A stretch of 64,000 nucleotides of DNA. It comes from Henriciella litoralis. Lineage in GTDB: Bacteria > Pseudomonadota > Alphaproteobacteria > Caulobacterales > Hyphomonadaceae. The notes beneath the pieces were generated by a model. That model saw nothing but the letters and a program-made list of their open reading frames with translations, was not told the origin of the DNA and ran no database searches. This document shows, piece after piece, positions 28,567 to 38,569 of this stretch (the stretch's first letter is position 1; every line of letters starts with the position of its first letter). A program made the position numbers and the translations under genes. The DNA is taken from the NCBI RefSeq assembly GCF_002088935.1, contig NZ_NCSS01000006.1, positions 2,326,407 to 2,390,406 on the forward strand, written 5' to 3'.

Positions 28567-30039
28567 TTAAGCGTCGTCATCGTCAGAGACATAATCGAGC
28601 GGCGGCTGTGTCAGGGTTGTCGTGGTGCGCTTTTCGACCGGCGGCAAAGCGGCTGCCGCGCCCGGGCGGGCGGCCGGCTGGCTGCTGGCGACCGGGGCGG
28701 GAAGCGCGATGTGGCGACCGGCCTCGAGCTCCCGTCCATAGGTTTCATAGCGCGGATGGACGAGATTGCCCGCGTCGCCAAAGGCGTAGACAAGGCGCGC
28801 CCAGTCACGGCGGGAATAGTCAAAGGCAGTGCCATTCGGATCAATGTCGGACCATTCAGCCTCACGCGAGGCGGTGATCGCCATGCGGCCCCAGCGGTCG
28901 GCTTCAGCGGTGTCGCCATAGCCGCGAAGGGCCTGTTCCAGCAGCAGGCAGAGCCGGGCGGTCGGGCGTTCTTCAACGAGGATGGCAAGTTCGCGGATGG
29001 CGCTCGTCCATTCGCGGGTCGCCATGGCGATTTCGGCTTTCAGGATGCGGCTTTCGCGGGCGTCCGGATTGGTATTGGCGAGGGCTTCGAGGCGGGCCAT
29101 CTGGCTTTTTGGCGTGTCGTCCGGGTCAAGTCGGCGGCAGAGCTGGGCGAGGGCCGGATGCGGATTGGCCTTCCAGCCAAGCTCCAGCACGCCCTGGGCC
29201 GCTTTCAGCTTATTGCTGACTTTCAGCTGGCGCGCGCCGTGATAGGCGGCAGGCGGGAAGGTCGGCGCGGCGCGGATGGCGTCGGCGAGCAGTTTCTGCG
29301 CGTCCTGACGCTCAGCATTTGGCAGATTGCAGGCGAGTGCGGTGTAGAGCACGGCGCGGCGGCGGCGGAGGCTATCGCCGGATATGGCGCCGCGTTTCTC
29401 ACCGATGGCCAGCGTGTTGAGGGCATCCTGCCAGTGGCCGCGGGCGATCTGGCTGTCGAACAGGGAATTGAACGGCCAGTCGGTATCGCTACGAAGCTCA
29501 AGGGCCTCACGGGCGCGCGCTTCAGCGGAGATGATGTCACCGCGCTCTGAGGCGGCGGTGGCTGCGCCGCGAAGGCCGGCGAGTTTGCCACCGGGCAGGG
29601 CGGCCAGCTGGCCCCAGGCGCGCTCGGCCCCTGACCAGTCATCGGAGATTTCGGCGGTCCGCGCTTCAAGCAGCAGTTTCAGCCGGTCGTCCTCAGCATG
29701 CTGGGCGGCGCGGCTCGCATATTTGCGGGCGGTGCTGACATCACCAGCCTCGGCGGCGAGCAGGCCGTCGGCCAGCGCCTTGTTGGCGTTGCGCGTCTTC
29801 GATGCCTGGCGAGACCGTGAGAAGCGTTTCGGCATTTTGAGGAGGCCGGTGAGCGCGCCCCAGATCACCGCCATCGCCGCGCCAAGCAGCAGGACGGCAA
29901 GGATTGCGACGACCAGCTTCAGCTCGACAGCGCTGTCAGGCCCGAGCGAGATGATGACGCTGCCGGGCAGGCGCGAGGCCCAGAGCACGGCCAGTCCGGC
30001 AATGACAATCAGGCAGATGATGAGGAAAAGAACGATCAT
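28567..30039 (-). CDS. hemY: HemY-like membrane protein with TPR repeats
   Basis: Two membrane helices lie at the N-terminus (residues 1-20 and about 42-68), the HemY_N arrangement. A long helical-repeat region of TPR type follows (ALADGLLAAEAGDVSTARKY and later repeats), with a Pro/Ala-rich acidic tail. The HemY of this type is not the protoporphyrinogen oxidase of Gram-positives; it is an inner-membrane protein encoded with hemC and hemD whose biochemical role is unsettled. 12 bp separate it from the Mic60-like gene. Confidence 0.88.
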   Translation of the reverse strand: MIVLFLIICLIVIAGLAVLWASRLPGSVIISLGPDSAVELKLVVAILAVLLLGAAMAVIWGALTGLLKMPKRFSRSRQASKTRNANKALADGLLAAEAGDVSTARKYASRAAQHAEDDRLKLLLEARTAEISDDWSGAERAWGQLAALPGGKLAGLRGAATAASERGDIISAEARAREALELRSDTDWPFNSLFDSQIARGHWQDALNTLAIGEKRGAISGDSLRRRRAVLYTALACNLPNAERQDAQKLLADAIRAAPTFPPAAYHGARQLKVSNKLKAAQGVLELGWKANPHPALAQLCRRLDPDDTPKSQMARLEALANTNPDARESRILKAEIAMATREWTSAIRELAILVEERPTARLCLLLEQALRGYGDTAEADRWGRMAITASREAEWSDIDPNGTAFDYSRRDWARLVYAFGDAGNLVHPRYETYGRELEAGRHIALPAPVASSQPAARPGAAAALPPVEKRTTTTLTQPPLDYVSDDDDA

Positions 30040-30051
30040 GTTGGGTCTTAT

Positions 30052-31254
30052 CTATTGTCTGGCTGTGATCAATTTAAGGCGCAAAGCATCAAGACTTTGT
30101 TCAAGCTGCAAACGGCGCTGCGCATCGGCAAGCCATGGGGCCAGCACATTGCGGGGCTCGGCGGGCAAATCATTGAGGGCCGACGTGGCAGCCTTCAGGT
30201 CACCGCGCGCGAGGGCCTGACGGGCGGTGTCGAGTTGTTTTGCCGTTGGGCTGTCGGCTGAAGAGCGCCGGACACTCACCGTGCCGCCGAAGATATTGTC
30301 GATCCAGCCAGGTTGCGCGGTGCCGCTCGGGTCTGCGTGGCGGGCCTCTTCGGCAAGGTCTTCGAAGGATTGCTTCAGCTCTGCGCGCGTGGGGACGGGC
30401 GAGCTGGCAGGCTGAGCGAGGGCTTTTACGTCCGGGTCATCGGGCATCAGCTGGCTCAGCTCGCGGTAGGGCTCGGCGAAGGGTTCACCGCGGGCGGCGG
30501 CGGTCTCGATGGAGGTGAACAGGATCGAGGCACCCACCGTGCGGGCGGTATTGTCGCCGATTTGCTGCGTGCTTTTCTTCAGCTGGGCGAGAGCCTTACC
30601 CGTGCTGGATTGGGCGGATTTGACCGCGTCGAGCTCTGTGCGGAGCGTCTGGATGTCTGATTGCAGGGCCGCCAATTGCTGGGCTGAGGCGCCGCTGGCG
30701 GACTGAATGGCGGTTTCAAGCTCTGCCACACGGTCAGGGTCGACGCCGGCACTGGTCTCGCCAGAACTTATGGCGGTCAGGCGGGTTTCGAGACGGCTAA
30801 GGCGCTGCTTGAGGGCGGCAAGGTCACCGCTATTGTCCGGGGCGGCGGTTTGTGTGGAGGGTTTGGCGTCGGCGATGCGGGCATCGAGATCGCCGATTTC
30901 CTTGCCCAGGCGCGTTTCGAGCTTGTCGATATCGGTGGAGAGGCCTTCAACGGTCTTGCGAAGGTCGGCCTCGCGGTCGGTGAGTGCGGCAAGCTCCGTG
31001 TCGGTGGTGGATGGCAGCTTCGATGTCTCAAACAGCCCGGAGGACCAGACGGAGAGACCGAGGCTGCCGAGCGCGATCAATGAGACAAGGCCGAATGAGA
31101 GCCAGCCGGGGCCGGATGTCTTCGTCTTCTTCTCAGGTTCGACAGGCGTGGCGGTGGCGGTGGTCGTCTGCGCGTCTTCAGCCTCTTGCGGGCTGTCGGC
31201 AGGCTCGAACTCGGCGTCGATCGCGTCGTCTGTGTCTTTGTTGTCTTCGCTCAT
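30052..31254 (-). CDS. mitofilin/Mic60-like inner-membrane protein (HemX position)
   Basis: The N-terminal 50 residues are acidic and disordered. A single membrane helix follows (GWLSFGLVSLIALGSLGLSV), then a long coiled coil (about 80-235, with repeated ELAALTDREADLRKTVEGL-type heptads) and a C-terminal helical domain that includes AQPGWIDNIFGGTVSVRR. This is the layout of alphaproteobacterial Mic60, the relative of the mitochondrial cristae protein, and the location between hemD and hemY is the usual one. It probably shapes or tethers the inner membrane. Confidence 0.85.
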   Translation of the reverse strand: MSEDNKDTDDAIDAEFEPADSPQEAEDAQTTTATATPVEPEKKTKTSGPGWLSFGLVSLIALGSLGLSVWSSGLFETSKLPSTTDTELAALTDREADLRKTVEGLSTDIDKLETRLGKEIGDLDARIADAKPSTQTAAPDNSGDLAALKQRLSRLETRLTAISSGETSAGVDPDRVAELETAIQSASGASAQQLAALQSDIQTLRTELDAVKSAQSSTGKALAQLKKSTQQIGDNTARTVGASILFTSIETAAARGEPFAEPYRELSQLMPDDPDVKALAQPASSPVPTRAELKQSFEDLAEEARHADPSGTAQPGWIDNIFGGTVSVRRSSADSPTAKQLDTARQALARGDLKAATSALNDLPAEPRNVLAPWLADAQRRLQLEQSLDALRLKLITARQ

Positions 31255-31307
31255 TCGTATTGGTCCCTCAAATGGGGCTCATCACCACCGGTTCGATTGT
31301 GACACGA

Positions 31308-32036
31308 TCACCTTGCGGCGAGTACCCCTTGCAGCGCGTCCATTAGGTGCGGTTCGTCTGGATGGCTGGCGATGGAGATCGCTGCGCCTGAAACGGACCG
31401 GACCGGACGAGCGGCCTGTTCTGAGATAGCAACGAATGTCACAGAAGAAAGATCAATGCCGTCTGCAAGTGCTTTGAAAGCTTCGGCGCCTTTTGCAGAA
31501 TGGATGAGGCAGATGACCGGTTCGCCGGATGCCAGGACGGCTTTTGCCGGGTCGGACAGGGCGGCTGCATGGGTCGCCTCATAGAGCGGGGCGAAGGTCA
31601 CCTCGAAGCCTTCGGCCCCGAGCGCCTCCTTCACGATGCCTTTGGCGGCAGAATTGGCGACGTGGAGCAGTTTGCGTGGCCGGCCCTCGCTCCAGTGGTG
31701 AGCGATATAATGGGCAAGATCATGCGCATCGCCGGAAGATTGATGGACGGGGCTGAAGCCTTCGCGAAGTGCTTCGGACGCCGTGGCAGGCCCGACGCAC
31801 CAGGCCGGAAGGGAGACCGGGCCGCAAGCTTCGACGAGGAAGCGGACACCATTTGCGCTGGTGAAAATCAGCCCTTCAAAGGCGGAGAGATCAGGCACGG
31901 GCGCGTCCGTCCGGCTTAGTCCAAGCGCGGGGGAGGCGATGGGGGTGAGACCCAACTCGTTGAGGCGGCCTGCTGTTTCGCTGGCGCCCGGCTCCGCCCG
32001 GATGACCAGAATGGGCGGGCTGCTAGACATCTTCAT
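31308..32036 (-). CDS. hemD: uroporphyrinogen-III synthase
   Basis: The protein (about 242 residues) has the weakly conserved two-domain HemD pattern: [20 protein letters not shown] at the start, [29 protein letters not shown] and, late, [15 protein letters not shown]. It cyclises hydroxymethylbilane to uroporphyrinogen III. The start ATG at 32036 (or 32030) overlaps the end of hemC by several bases, so translation is coupled to the enzyme of the preceding step. Confidence 0.9.
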   Translation of the reverse strand: MKMSSSPPILVIRAEPGASETAGRLNELGLTPIASPALGLSRTDAPVPDLSAFEGLIFTSANGVRFLVEACGPVSLPAWCVGPATASEALREGFSPVHQSSGDAHDLAHYIAHHWSEGRPRKLLHVANSAAKGIVKEALGAEGFEVTFAPLYEATHAAALSDPAKAVLASGEPVICLIHSAKGAEAFKALADGIDLSSVTFVAISEQAARPVRSVSGAAISIASHPDEPHLMDALQGVLAAR

Positions 32037-32985
32037 AGGCGGGGAGGTCTCCGCCTGCCGCGTCCCGGATGCGGCGCCCTGCGGCGCGCCCGAGGTCGGC
32101 CAGTTCGGCTTCGCTCGCATCGCCGCTCGTCGTGCAGCTATCGGCCCAGCGCTCAGAGCCGTCTGGCTTCAGCACTTCGCCGTCGAACTTCCAGAGGCCG
32201 TCTTCAAGGCGCGCATGGCCGCCCATGGCGGTGCGACAGGAGCCATCAAGCTCAACGAGGAAGGCGCGCTCGGCGCTGGCGGCGAGGCGGCTCTCAGCGT
32301 GGTCCAGCCCGGCGAGCAGCGTAGAAAGCTCGTCGCCAAGGTCATCTGGACGGATAGCAACCGTAATGATGCCCTGACCGGCAGCCGGGATCATGTCTGA
32401 AACCGGCACAGGTGTCGCGACATGGGTCATGCCGAGACGTTCCAACCCTGCCATGGCGAGGTAGGTCGCGTCGGCGAGGCCATCCTCGAGCTTTTTGAGA
32501 CGGGTCTGCACATTGCCCCGAAACGTGACGATCTGCAGGTCCGGGCGCATGGCGAGGGTCTGGGATTCGCGGCGAAGGCTGGCGGTGCCGACAACCGCGC
32601 CGGATGGCAGGTCCTTCGGGTGGGTGAGGCCGGTTTTGGTGATGAAGCCGTCGCGCGGGTCTTCACGCTTCGGGAAGGCGATGAGGGACTGGCCCTCCGG
32701 GATCGCGCCGGGCACGTCCTTCAAGCTGTGGACGGCGAGATGGCAGCGGCCTTCATCGACGGCGCGGTCAATCTCACGGGTGAAGAGGCCCTTGCCGCCA
32801 GCATTGATCAGGCGCTCTGTGGTGAGCTTGTCGCCGCCTGTCGTGAAGGTGACGATCTCGCAGGTGACCTCGCCATTGGCCAGCTGCTCGATATCGGCGG
32901 CAACCTGGCGGGCTTGTGCCAGTGCAAGCGGGGATCCGCGTGTTCCGATTTTGAGCGTGAGGCGCGGCGCCTTGATCGCGGACAT
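32023..32985 (-). CDS. hemC: hydroxymethylbilane synthase (porphobilinogen deaminase)
   Basis: The 320-residue protein shows [20 protein letters not shown] at the start, TTGGDK, the RxSQT-like [13 protein letters not shown] region, and the cofactor-attachment Cys in [14 protein letters not shown]. It polymerises four porphobilinogens. The order hemC-hemD-Mic60-hemY on one strand, with tsaD facing away, is the standard alphaproteobacterial arrangement, except that a GH5 gene lies between hemC and tsaD here. Confidence 0.97.
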   Translation of the reverse strand: MSAIKAPRLTLKIGTRGSPLALAQARQVAADIEQLANGEVTCEIVTFTTGGDKLTTERLINAGGKGLFTREIDRAVDEGRCHLAVHSLKDVPGAIPEGQSLIAFPKREDPRDGFITKTGLTHPKDLPSGAVVGTASLRRESQTLAMRPDLQIVTFRGNVQTRLKKLEDGLADATYLAMAGLERLGMTHVATPVPVSDMIPAAGQGIITVAIRPDDLGDELSTLLAGLDHAESRLAASAERAFLVELDGSCRTAMGGHARLEDGLWKFDGEVLKPDGSERWADSCTTSGDASEAELADLGRAAGRRIRDAAGGDLPAYEDV

Positions 32986-33116
32986 GGTCTCTCCTGCTGT
33001 TTGCGGGCTGTGGACCTGCTAATCTGTCCGCAACTGCACTGCAAGAGATGGCGCCTGCGGCAACTGGCACGCGCTGTGCGCGCAGTTTCTTAATGAAACA
33101 GCGCCAAGGTCACCTC

Positions 33117-34127
33117 ATGATACGTCTTCTTGTGTTTCCGATTGCGATGCTTGCGCTGGCGGCATGCTCGAAAGGTGATGCGTCGGCGCAGGCCGATATG
33201 GTCTATGATGTCCCGGCGTCCCCGATTGATCGCTGCATAAATCTAGGCGGCGCGCTGGAAGCCCCGAATGAGGGCGACTGGGGCTATACGGTCCGCGTTG
33301 AGGACCTTGAGCGCATCAAGGCGGCTGGCTTTGACACGGTACGTCTGCCGGTCAAATGGAGCGCGCATGCAGGCCAGAGCGCGCCCTATGAAATTGACCC
33401 GGCCTTCCTCGCACGTGTGAAAGACATCGTGGCAGAGGCCGATGCGGCGGGGCTGAAGATCATCGTCGATCTCCATCACTATAATGAGCTGATGGCGTTT
33501 CCCGACGCGCATGAAGCGCGTTTGCGGGGGATCTGGCGGCAATTGTCAGAGGCGTTCGAGGGCGCACCCGACAATCTGATCCTTGAGCTTTTGAATGAGC
33601 CGAATGACAAGATGAGTGTGAAGCGGACCGACCGCATCAATCAGGAATTGCTGGATATCGTGCGCGAGCACCATCCTGACCGCTGGGTGATTGTCGGCAG
33701 CGCCGGTTGGGGCGGACTGGACGCGCTGTTGAAAAGCAAGCCGCCGGAAGATGACCGGATCATTCTGACCTTCCACACTTATGAGCCTTATGATTTTACC
33801 CATCAGGGCGCTTTCTTTGCTGACCCGCCGCCGCCGGTTGGGACGCGTTGGGGCACGCCAAATGATTATGCGGTGATGGAGGATGCAGCCGCCAGGGCAG
33901 CGAAATTTGCGAGCCGCGAAGGCCATCCAATGTTTCTCGGCGAGTTCGGCGTCTATGAAGAAGTGCCTCTGGCGCTTCGAGTGTCGTGGACGCGGGCCAT
34001 TCGGGAAATCGCCGAAGAGCGCGGCTTTGGCTGGTGCTATTGGGATTATGCGACGACCTTCAAGGCCTACAATCTTGATCGTGAGACATGGGTCCACTCC
34101 ATGCTGTCGGCGCTGATCGAAGACTGA
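33117..34127 (+). CDS. glycoside hydrolase family 5 lipoprotein (cellulase-like)
   Basis: The ATG at 33117 (preceded by AAGGT) gives a lipoprotein signal (LLVFPIAMLALAACS). The catalytic domain has the GH5 (clan A) landmarks: INLGGALE near the start, DTVRLPVKW, IIVDLHHYNEL, the acid/base Glu in LELLNEPND, HTYEPYDFTHQG, the nucleophile Glu in FLGEFGVY, and WCYWDYATTF. It probably cleaves beta-1,4-linked glucan or mannan at the cell surface or in the periplasm. The insertion between hemC and tsaD is unusual. Confidence 0.9.
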   Translation: MIRLLVFPIAMLALAACSKGDASAQADMVYDVPASPIDRCINLGGALEAPNEGDWGYTVRVEDLERIKAAGFDTVRLPVKWSAHAGQSAPYEIDPAFLARVKDIVAEADAAGLKIIVDLHHYNELMAFPDAHEARLRGIWRQLSEAFEGAPDNLILELLNEPNDKMSVKRTDRINQELLDIVREHHPDRWVIVGSAGWGGLDALLKSKPPEDDRIILTFHTYEPYDFTHQGAFFADPPPPVGTRWGTPNDYAVMEDAAARAAKFASREGHPMFLGEFGVYEEVPLALRVSWTRAIREIAEERGFGWCYWDYATTFKAYNLDRETWVHSMLSALIED

Positions 34128-34172
34128 CCATTTGATCTTCCGTCCTGCAGGCCATGCCATTAAGTGGGCGAC

Positions 34173-35261
34173 ATGACCGCCATTACTGTCCTTGGAATTG
34201 AATCGAGCTGCGATGAGACGGCGGCGGCTGTGCTGCGCCATGAAGGCGGCACGGTGACGGTGCTGTCGGAGGTCGTGCGCTCACAGGTTGAGGAGCATGC
34301 GCCCTATGGCGGTGTGGTGCCTGAGATTGCCGCGCGCGCCCATGCCGATGTTGCAGACCGTGTGGTCGCTTCGGCGATGGCAGATGCCGGGCTTTCCTAT
34401 AGCGATCTTGATGGTGTGGCGGCAACGTCCGGGCCGGGCCTTATTGGCGGGGTCATGGTCGGCATGATGACCGGCAAGGCGATTGCGCTGGCGACGAGTA
34501 AACCGTTCATTCCGGTCAATCATCTGGAGGGGCATGCCCTTTCCCCGCGCCTCGGGGCCGATTGTCCGTTCCCGTACCTGTTGCTGCTGGTCTCTGGCGG
34601 GCATTGCCAGTTTCTGGAAGTTCAGGGCCTTGGCCAGTATCGCCGGCTTGGCACAACGATTGATGACGCGGCAGGTGAAGCATTCGACAAGCTGGCCAAA
34701 CTATTGGGGCTTGGCTTTCCAGGCGGGCCTGCGGTCGAGCGGACAGCGAAGACGGGTGATCCGGCGCGCTACAAGCTGCCGCGGCCGCTGCTGGACCGGG
34801 ATGGTCTCGATATGAGCTTTGCCGGGCTGAAGACGGCCGCCGCGCGGATTGTGGAGAAGGGCGACCTCAGCGATCAGGACGTCGCCGATCTCTGCGCCAG
34901 CTATCAGGCGGCGATTGCGGACTGTCTGTCGGCGCGCACGGACCGGGCGCTGGCCGGGTTCGAGGGCGGCGCTGATGGCAAGCGGTTGGTTGTGGCCGGT
35001 GGTGTTGCGGCGAACATGGCTATCCGCACAGCGCTGGAGACGGTGGCCGGGCGGCATAATGCAGTGCTGATTGCGCCGCCGCTGCGCCACTGCACCGACA
35101 ATGCGGCGATGATTGCGCTGGCCGGCGCCGAGCAGCTTCTGGCCGGGCGCGTGGCCGATGATGCGATGAATTTTGCCGCGCGGCCGCGCTGGCCCCTGGA
35201 CGAGGAAAGCGCTGAGCGCAATCCGGTCTATGGCGGCGGCAAACGCGGCGCGAAAGCGTGA
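34173..35261 (+). CDS. tsaD: tRNA N6-adenosine threonylcarbamoyltransferase
   Basis: The sequence opens with [14 protein letters not shown], contains the metal-binding HxxxH in [11 protein letters not shown], and carries ASNH/actin-fold signatures such as [34 protein letters not shown] and [14 protein letters not shown]. TsaD attaches the threonylcarbamoyl group to A37 of ANN-decoding tRNAs, working with TsaB, TsaE and TsaC. The ATG at 34173 is preferred over GTG 34164 because the family starts at [13 protein letters not shown]. It converges on a TetR gene with 4 bp between. Confidence 0.97.
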   Translation: MTAITVLGIESSCDETAAAVLRHEGGTVTVLSEVVRSQVEEHAPYGGVVPEIAARAHADVADRVVASAMADAGLSYSDLDGVAATSGPGLIGGVMVGMMTGKAIALATSKPFIPVNHLEGHALSPRLGADCPFPYLLLLVSGGHCQFLEVQGLGQYRRLGTTIDDAAGEAFDKLAKLLGLGFPGGPAVERTAKTGDPARYKLPRPLLDRDGLDMSFAGLKTAAARIVEKGDLSDQDVADLCASYQAAIADCLSARTDRALAGFEGGADGKRLVVAGGVAANMAIRTALETVAGRHNAVLIAPPLRHCTDNAAMIALAGAEQLLAGRVADDAMNFAARPRWPLDEESAERNPVYGGGKRGAKA

Positions 35262-35265
35262 AGCC

Positions 35266-35880
35266 TTAGGCTGGCGCCAACACCTTCAAAAGACGGCTGG
35301 CCTGCTCACGGGCAAACCCTTCTTTCAATGGGGCGCGCATGATCAGCATGTTGTGCCAGGCTGGCGCGATCAGCAGATTGACCGCCTCGTCTATGTCATA
35401 GTCCCGGCGGACGGTCTGTTTTGCGGCAAGCTCTGCCAGAATGAGCCGGAGCGGCGCGCGAATATTGGAGCGCATCCAGTTGCGCCAGCTTTCCCCGGCA
35501 TCCTTGTCATCGGCGGCGGCCATAAGGGCTCCGCGCAGGATTGCGTGACCACTGCCGATGCGGGTGCAGGCTTCAAGCGGCTGAAGCAGGACGGACAGGC
35601 GGTCGATTGTGTCTGTGCTGGTGCCAGCGGTGACGGGCTGAATAAGTTCGAGCGCGGCTTCGATGCACATATTCCCGGTGGCGGGCCACCAGCGATAGAT
35701 GGTCTGTTTGGACGCGTGGGCGCGGCGCGCGACACTGTCGACACTGAATTTGCGCCATCCGGCGGCGGCCAGTTCTTCTCGCGTGGCCTCGAGTATGGCG
35801 GCGCGCGAGGATTCGCTGCGACGTGGCCCCTGGCGGCGACGGGCCGGTTTTTTCTCAGGCTTTGTTGCTTCGTCTGCCAT
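35266..35880 (-). CDS. TetR/AcrR-family transcriptional regulator
   Basis: The helix-turn-helix is clear (AAAGWRKFSVDSVARRAHAS, then KQTIYRWW) after a basic leader, and a C-terminal ligand-binding domain of about 130 residues follows. The ATG at 35880 has GGAGG 6 nt upstream. It is divergent from the carbonic anhydrase gene, with about 150 bp between starts, so that gene is a candidate target. The effector is unknown. Confidence 0.88.
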   Translation of the reverse strand: MADEATKPEKKPARRRQGPRRSESSRAAILEATREELAAAGWRKFSVDSVARRAHASKQTIYRWWPATGNMCIEAALELIQPVTAGTSTDTIDRLSVLLQPLEACTRIGSGHAILRGALMAAADDKDAGESWRNWMRSNIRAPLRLILAELAAKQTVRRDYDIDEAVNLLIAPAWHNMLIMRAPLKEGFAREQASRLLKVLAPA

Positions 35881-36031
35881 AAGCGGCCTCCATCGCCAGT
35901 TTCCTAGCTTATGTCCCAATCGCGTTCTTAGCAAAAAGAATGACGATAAAACGACATATCCTTCGCCCAGACATTGATGCGGGGTGCAGCTGCCGCTATT
36001 TCGATCAAAATCAGGCCTCAAAGGAGCTTTC

Positions 36032-36655
36032 ATGCGTACACCTGAAGAATTGCTTGAGGGTTACAGGGCGTTTCGCCGCGGCATTTATGTCGATCAGGCA
36101 AAGCTCTATGAAAAGCTCGGTGGGGGGCAGGACCCGGACATCATGGTGATCGGTTGCGCCGATAGCCGTGCGGACCCTTCCGATATTTTCAATGCCGCAC
36201 CGGGCCAGCTGTTCGTGGTGCGCAATGTCGCCAATCTGGTGCCGCCTTATGATGACTCCGGCGGCCTGCACGGTGTCAGCGCAGCGCTGGAATTTGCGGT
36301 GACCGCGCTTGAAGTGAAGCATATCGTTGTCATGGGGCATGGCGGGTGCGGCGGCGTATCAGCGTCCCTTTCCGCAGCCGATAACCGCCCGGTCGGCACG
36401 TTCGTCGCGCCATGGGTCAAGCTGCTGGATAGTGCGCGCGACCGGGTGCTTGCCGGCAAGCCGGATGATCCACAGACCTCGCTTGAATTTGAAGGCGTCG
36501 CGACGTCCCTCAAGAATTTGATGAGCTTCCCGTTTGTCGCTGAACGCGTCGAGCGGGGCGATCTGACCTTGCATGGGGCGTGGTTTGCCATCGCGCTTGG
36601 CCAGTTGCACTGGCGCGATGCCGACACTGGAGAGTTCGAACTGATCGAACCCTAG
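36032..36655 (+). CDS. beta-class carbonic anhydrase
   Basis: The zinc ligands of beta carbonic anhydrases are present: the Cys and Asp-Arg dyad of IGCADSRADP, and the His and Cys of MGHGGCGGV. About 207 residues. AAGGAGCTTTC precedes the ATG at 36032. It interconverts CO2 and bicarbonate in the cytoplasm. Its stop overlaps the stop of the convergent LysE-family gene by 4 bp. Confidence 0.95.
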   Translation: MRTPEELLEGYRAFRRGIYVDQAKLYEKLGGGQDPDIMVIGCADSRADPSDIFNAAPGQLFVVRNVANLVPPYDDSGGLHGVSAALEFAVTALEVKHIVVMGHGGCGGVSASLSAADNRPVGTFVAPWVKLLDSARDRVLAGKPDDPQTSLEFEGVATSLKNLMSFPFVAERVERGDLTLHGAWFAIALGQLHWRDADTGEFELIEP

Positions 36656-37275
36656 CCGCGGCTGGTCGCCCAGACGGCGAAGGCGGCAGACCCGACCATC
36701 AGGGTCGCCGCCCCGATATTGAACCAGCGGGCAAATGACGGGTTGGCAAAGCTTCGCGCCATGCGGTCAGCGGCGCCCGCATAGATGGCGAGGCCGAACA
36801 TCTCGCTGAACGTGATCGTCGCGATCATGATCAGCACTTGCGGCAGCAAAGGGTGGCCCGGGTCAAAATAGCCCGGCAAAAGCGCGCCGAAGAAGACCAG
36901 CGCATTCGGATTGGCCAGTTGAAGGCCAACGCCTTTGCCGAACAGGGCGGCCCGTTTGGGCACTTTTTCCTTTGAAATCCGCAGATCGCGCGGCGCGGCG
37001 CGGACAAGGCCGAAGGCAAGCCAGATGATGAAGGCGAGGCCAGCGAGCTTCAGCACCAGAAAGAATTGCGGAAACTGGCTGGCGAGCGCAGCTGCGCCGC
37101 TGGCGGCGAGGCCGATCCAGACCAGATTGGCTGTCGAAACGCCCATGGCGGGCAGCATGGCTGGCCGGAAGCCGTAGCGAAGCGACGACGACACGACCAG
37201 CATGACGGCAGGACCGGGCGTCAGGCCGCCGGCCAGAAACAGGCCAATCAGGGCGAGCCAGACGCTGAGTTCCAA
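36652..37275 (-). CDS. LysE/RhtB-family amino-acid exporter
   Basis: The 207-residue protein has six hydrophobic helices and the family's N-terminal signature LFLAGGLTPGPAVMLVVSSS with GFRPAMLPAMGV, plus the central basic loop before QLANPNALVFFGALLPGY. It exports a small amino acid or related compound across the inner membrane; the substrate cannot be assigned. Confidence 0.9.
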   Translation of the reverse strand: MELSVWLALIGLFLAGGLTPGPAVMLVVSSSLRYGFRPAMLPAMGVSTANLVWIGLAASGAAALASQFPQFFLVLKLAGLAFIIWLAFGLVRAAPRDLRISKEKVPKRAALFGKGVGLQLANPNALVFFGALLPGYFDPGHPLLPQVLIMIATITFSEMFGLAIYAGAADRMARSFANPSFARWFNIGAATLMVGSAAFAVWATSRG

Positions 37276-37309
37276 CTAGAATGGCCTCCCGGCCGGGTTC
37301 ATCTCAGGC

Positions 37310-37840
37310 TTAGCTGTTCTTCGCCCGTTCAATGGATGCAGAAATCAGCTCGCGAGCTTTGTCGACATCTTCCCAGCCGCGGACCTTGACCCATTTATTG
37401 GGCTCGAGATCCTTATAGTGCTCGAAGAAGTGGGTGATCCGGTCACACAGCGTTTCTGGAACGTCAGTGTAGCTGTGGATCTTCTCGTAATAGCGGGTGA
37501 GCTTCGGGTGCGGCACAGCGAGAATTTTCTCGTCTTCGCCGCCATCGTCTTCCATCAGAAGCACGCCGATCGGGCGGGCGCGGACAACGGCGCCGGGCAC
37601 CAGCGCGCGCTGGCCAACAACCATCACGTCGATCGGGTCGCCGTCGAGGCTGAGGGTGTGGGGCACGAAGCCGTAATTACATGGATAGCGCATCGACGTG
37701 TAGAGATACCGGTCTACGAACATCGCGCCGGAGGCCTTGTCGATTTCATATTTGATCGGCTCGCCGCCAAGCGGGACCTCGATCAGTACGTTAATGTCGT
37801 CTGGCGGATTTTGGCCCGATTTGATTTTCGAGATATCCAT
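37310..37840 (-). CDS. ppa: inorganic pyrophosphatase
   Basis: The family I signature [11 protein letters not shown] is present near residue 65, with [20 protein letters not shown] and YPCNYGFVP before it. Metal-binding acidic residues are intact. About 176 residues, normal for bacterial PPase. The ATG at 37840 is chosen because GAGGAG lies 7 nt upstream. It hydrolyses pyrophosphate from biosynthesis. Confidence 0.97.
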   Translation of the reverse strand: MDISKIKSGQNPPDDINVLIEVPLGGEPIKYEIDKASGAMFVDRYLYTSMRYPCNYGFVPHTLSLDGDPIDVMVVGQRALVPGAVVRARPIGVLLMEDDGGEDEKILAVPHPKLTRYYEKIHSYTDVPETLCDRITHFFEHYKDLEPNKWVKVRGWEDVDKARELISASIERAKNS

Positions 37841-37931
37841 GACCGGACTCCTCACTGGTTTGATTTAAAAGCCTTGCTGCACTGCACATGCAGGGCGCGG
37901 GCGTCAAGTGGCGCAATTGCGCGCAGGTGAT

Positions 37932-38546
37932 CTAATCGCGCTTGTGCCCGAAATTGAAACTGACGGAGATGCGCGGGTCTTCGGTTCGGCTGGGCATAAC
38001 TTCATGACGAAGCCAGCTTTCCCACATCAGGATGTCACCCGCAGCCGGGCTGACATAGACGAAGCGTCTGACGTCTTCTGCAACGTCATCCTGAAGCTGT
38101 GGCGCGGCCATCATCATGGCGAGGCGCGGGTCCTCAAAGCGGATGTCGCCCGCGCCTTCGGGAACGGCAACGTAAACGGTGCCCGACAGAATGCTGCCGG
38201 GGTGGATGTGGCCGGTGTGGTGGCCGTCCTCGCCGAGAATGTTCACCCAGAGCGCATCGAGGCTGAGCTGTTTGCGCTCAATGTCCCAGCCAAGCTGGCG
38301 CGCGAAGGCCAGCGCATGATCTGTCAGGACGGTTTCGAGGGCGGCGAAATCTGGTGTGCGCGAGGGCAGATCATCCAGCGAGGCGTAAGACGTGTAGCCG
38401 GGATAGCCTTTCTCTTCGCACCAGGCATGACCGGCTTCGTCGCCTTCCTCGAGCATCCAGCAAGAGGCTTCAAGGCCGTCGAGCAAACCCTCGTCTTCGA
38501 GGCGGGCTTCGTACAGGCGTGTCGGAAAAAGAAGGCGGGTTGTCAT
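37932..38546 (-). CDS. 2OG-Fe(II) oxygenase family protein (TIGR02466-like)
   Basis: The 204-residue protein has LDALWVNILGEDGHHTGHIH followed by PGSILSGTVYVAVPEGAGDI, which supplies the first iron-ligand His and the double-stranded-helix core. The second His lies in WLRHEVMPS, followed by ISVSFNFGH with the 2-oxoglutarate-binding Arg region. This layout matches the small TIGR02466 group. The substrate is unknown. Confidence 0.82.
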   Translation of the reverse strand: MTTRLLFPTRLYEARLEDEGLLDGLEASCWMLEEGDEAGHAWCEEKGYPGYTSYASLDDLPSRTPDFAALETVLTDHALAFARQLGWDIERKQLSLDALWVNILGEDGHHTGHIHPGSILSGTVYVAVPEGAGDIRFEDPRLAMMMAAPQLQDDVAEDVRRFVYVSPAAGDILMWESWLRHEVMPSRTEDPRISVSFNFGHKRD

Positions 38547-38569
38547 GCAGCACTTATATGGCGCGCCAG

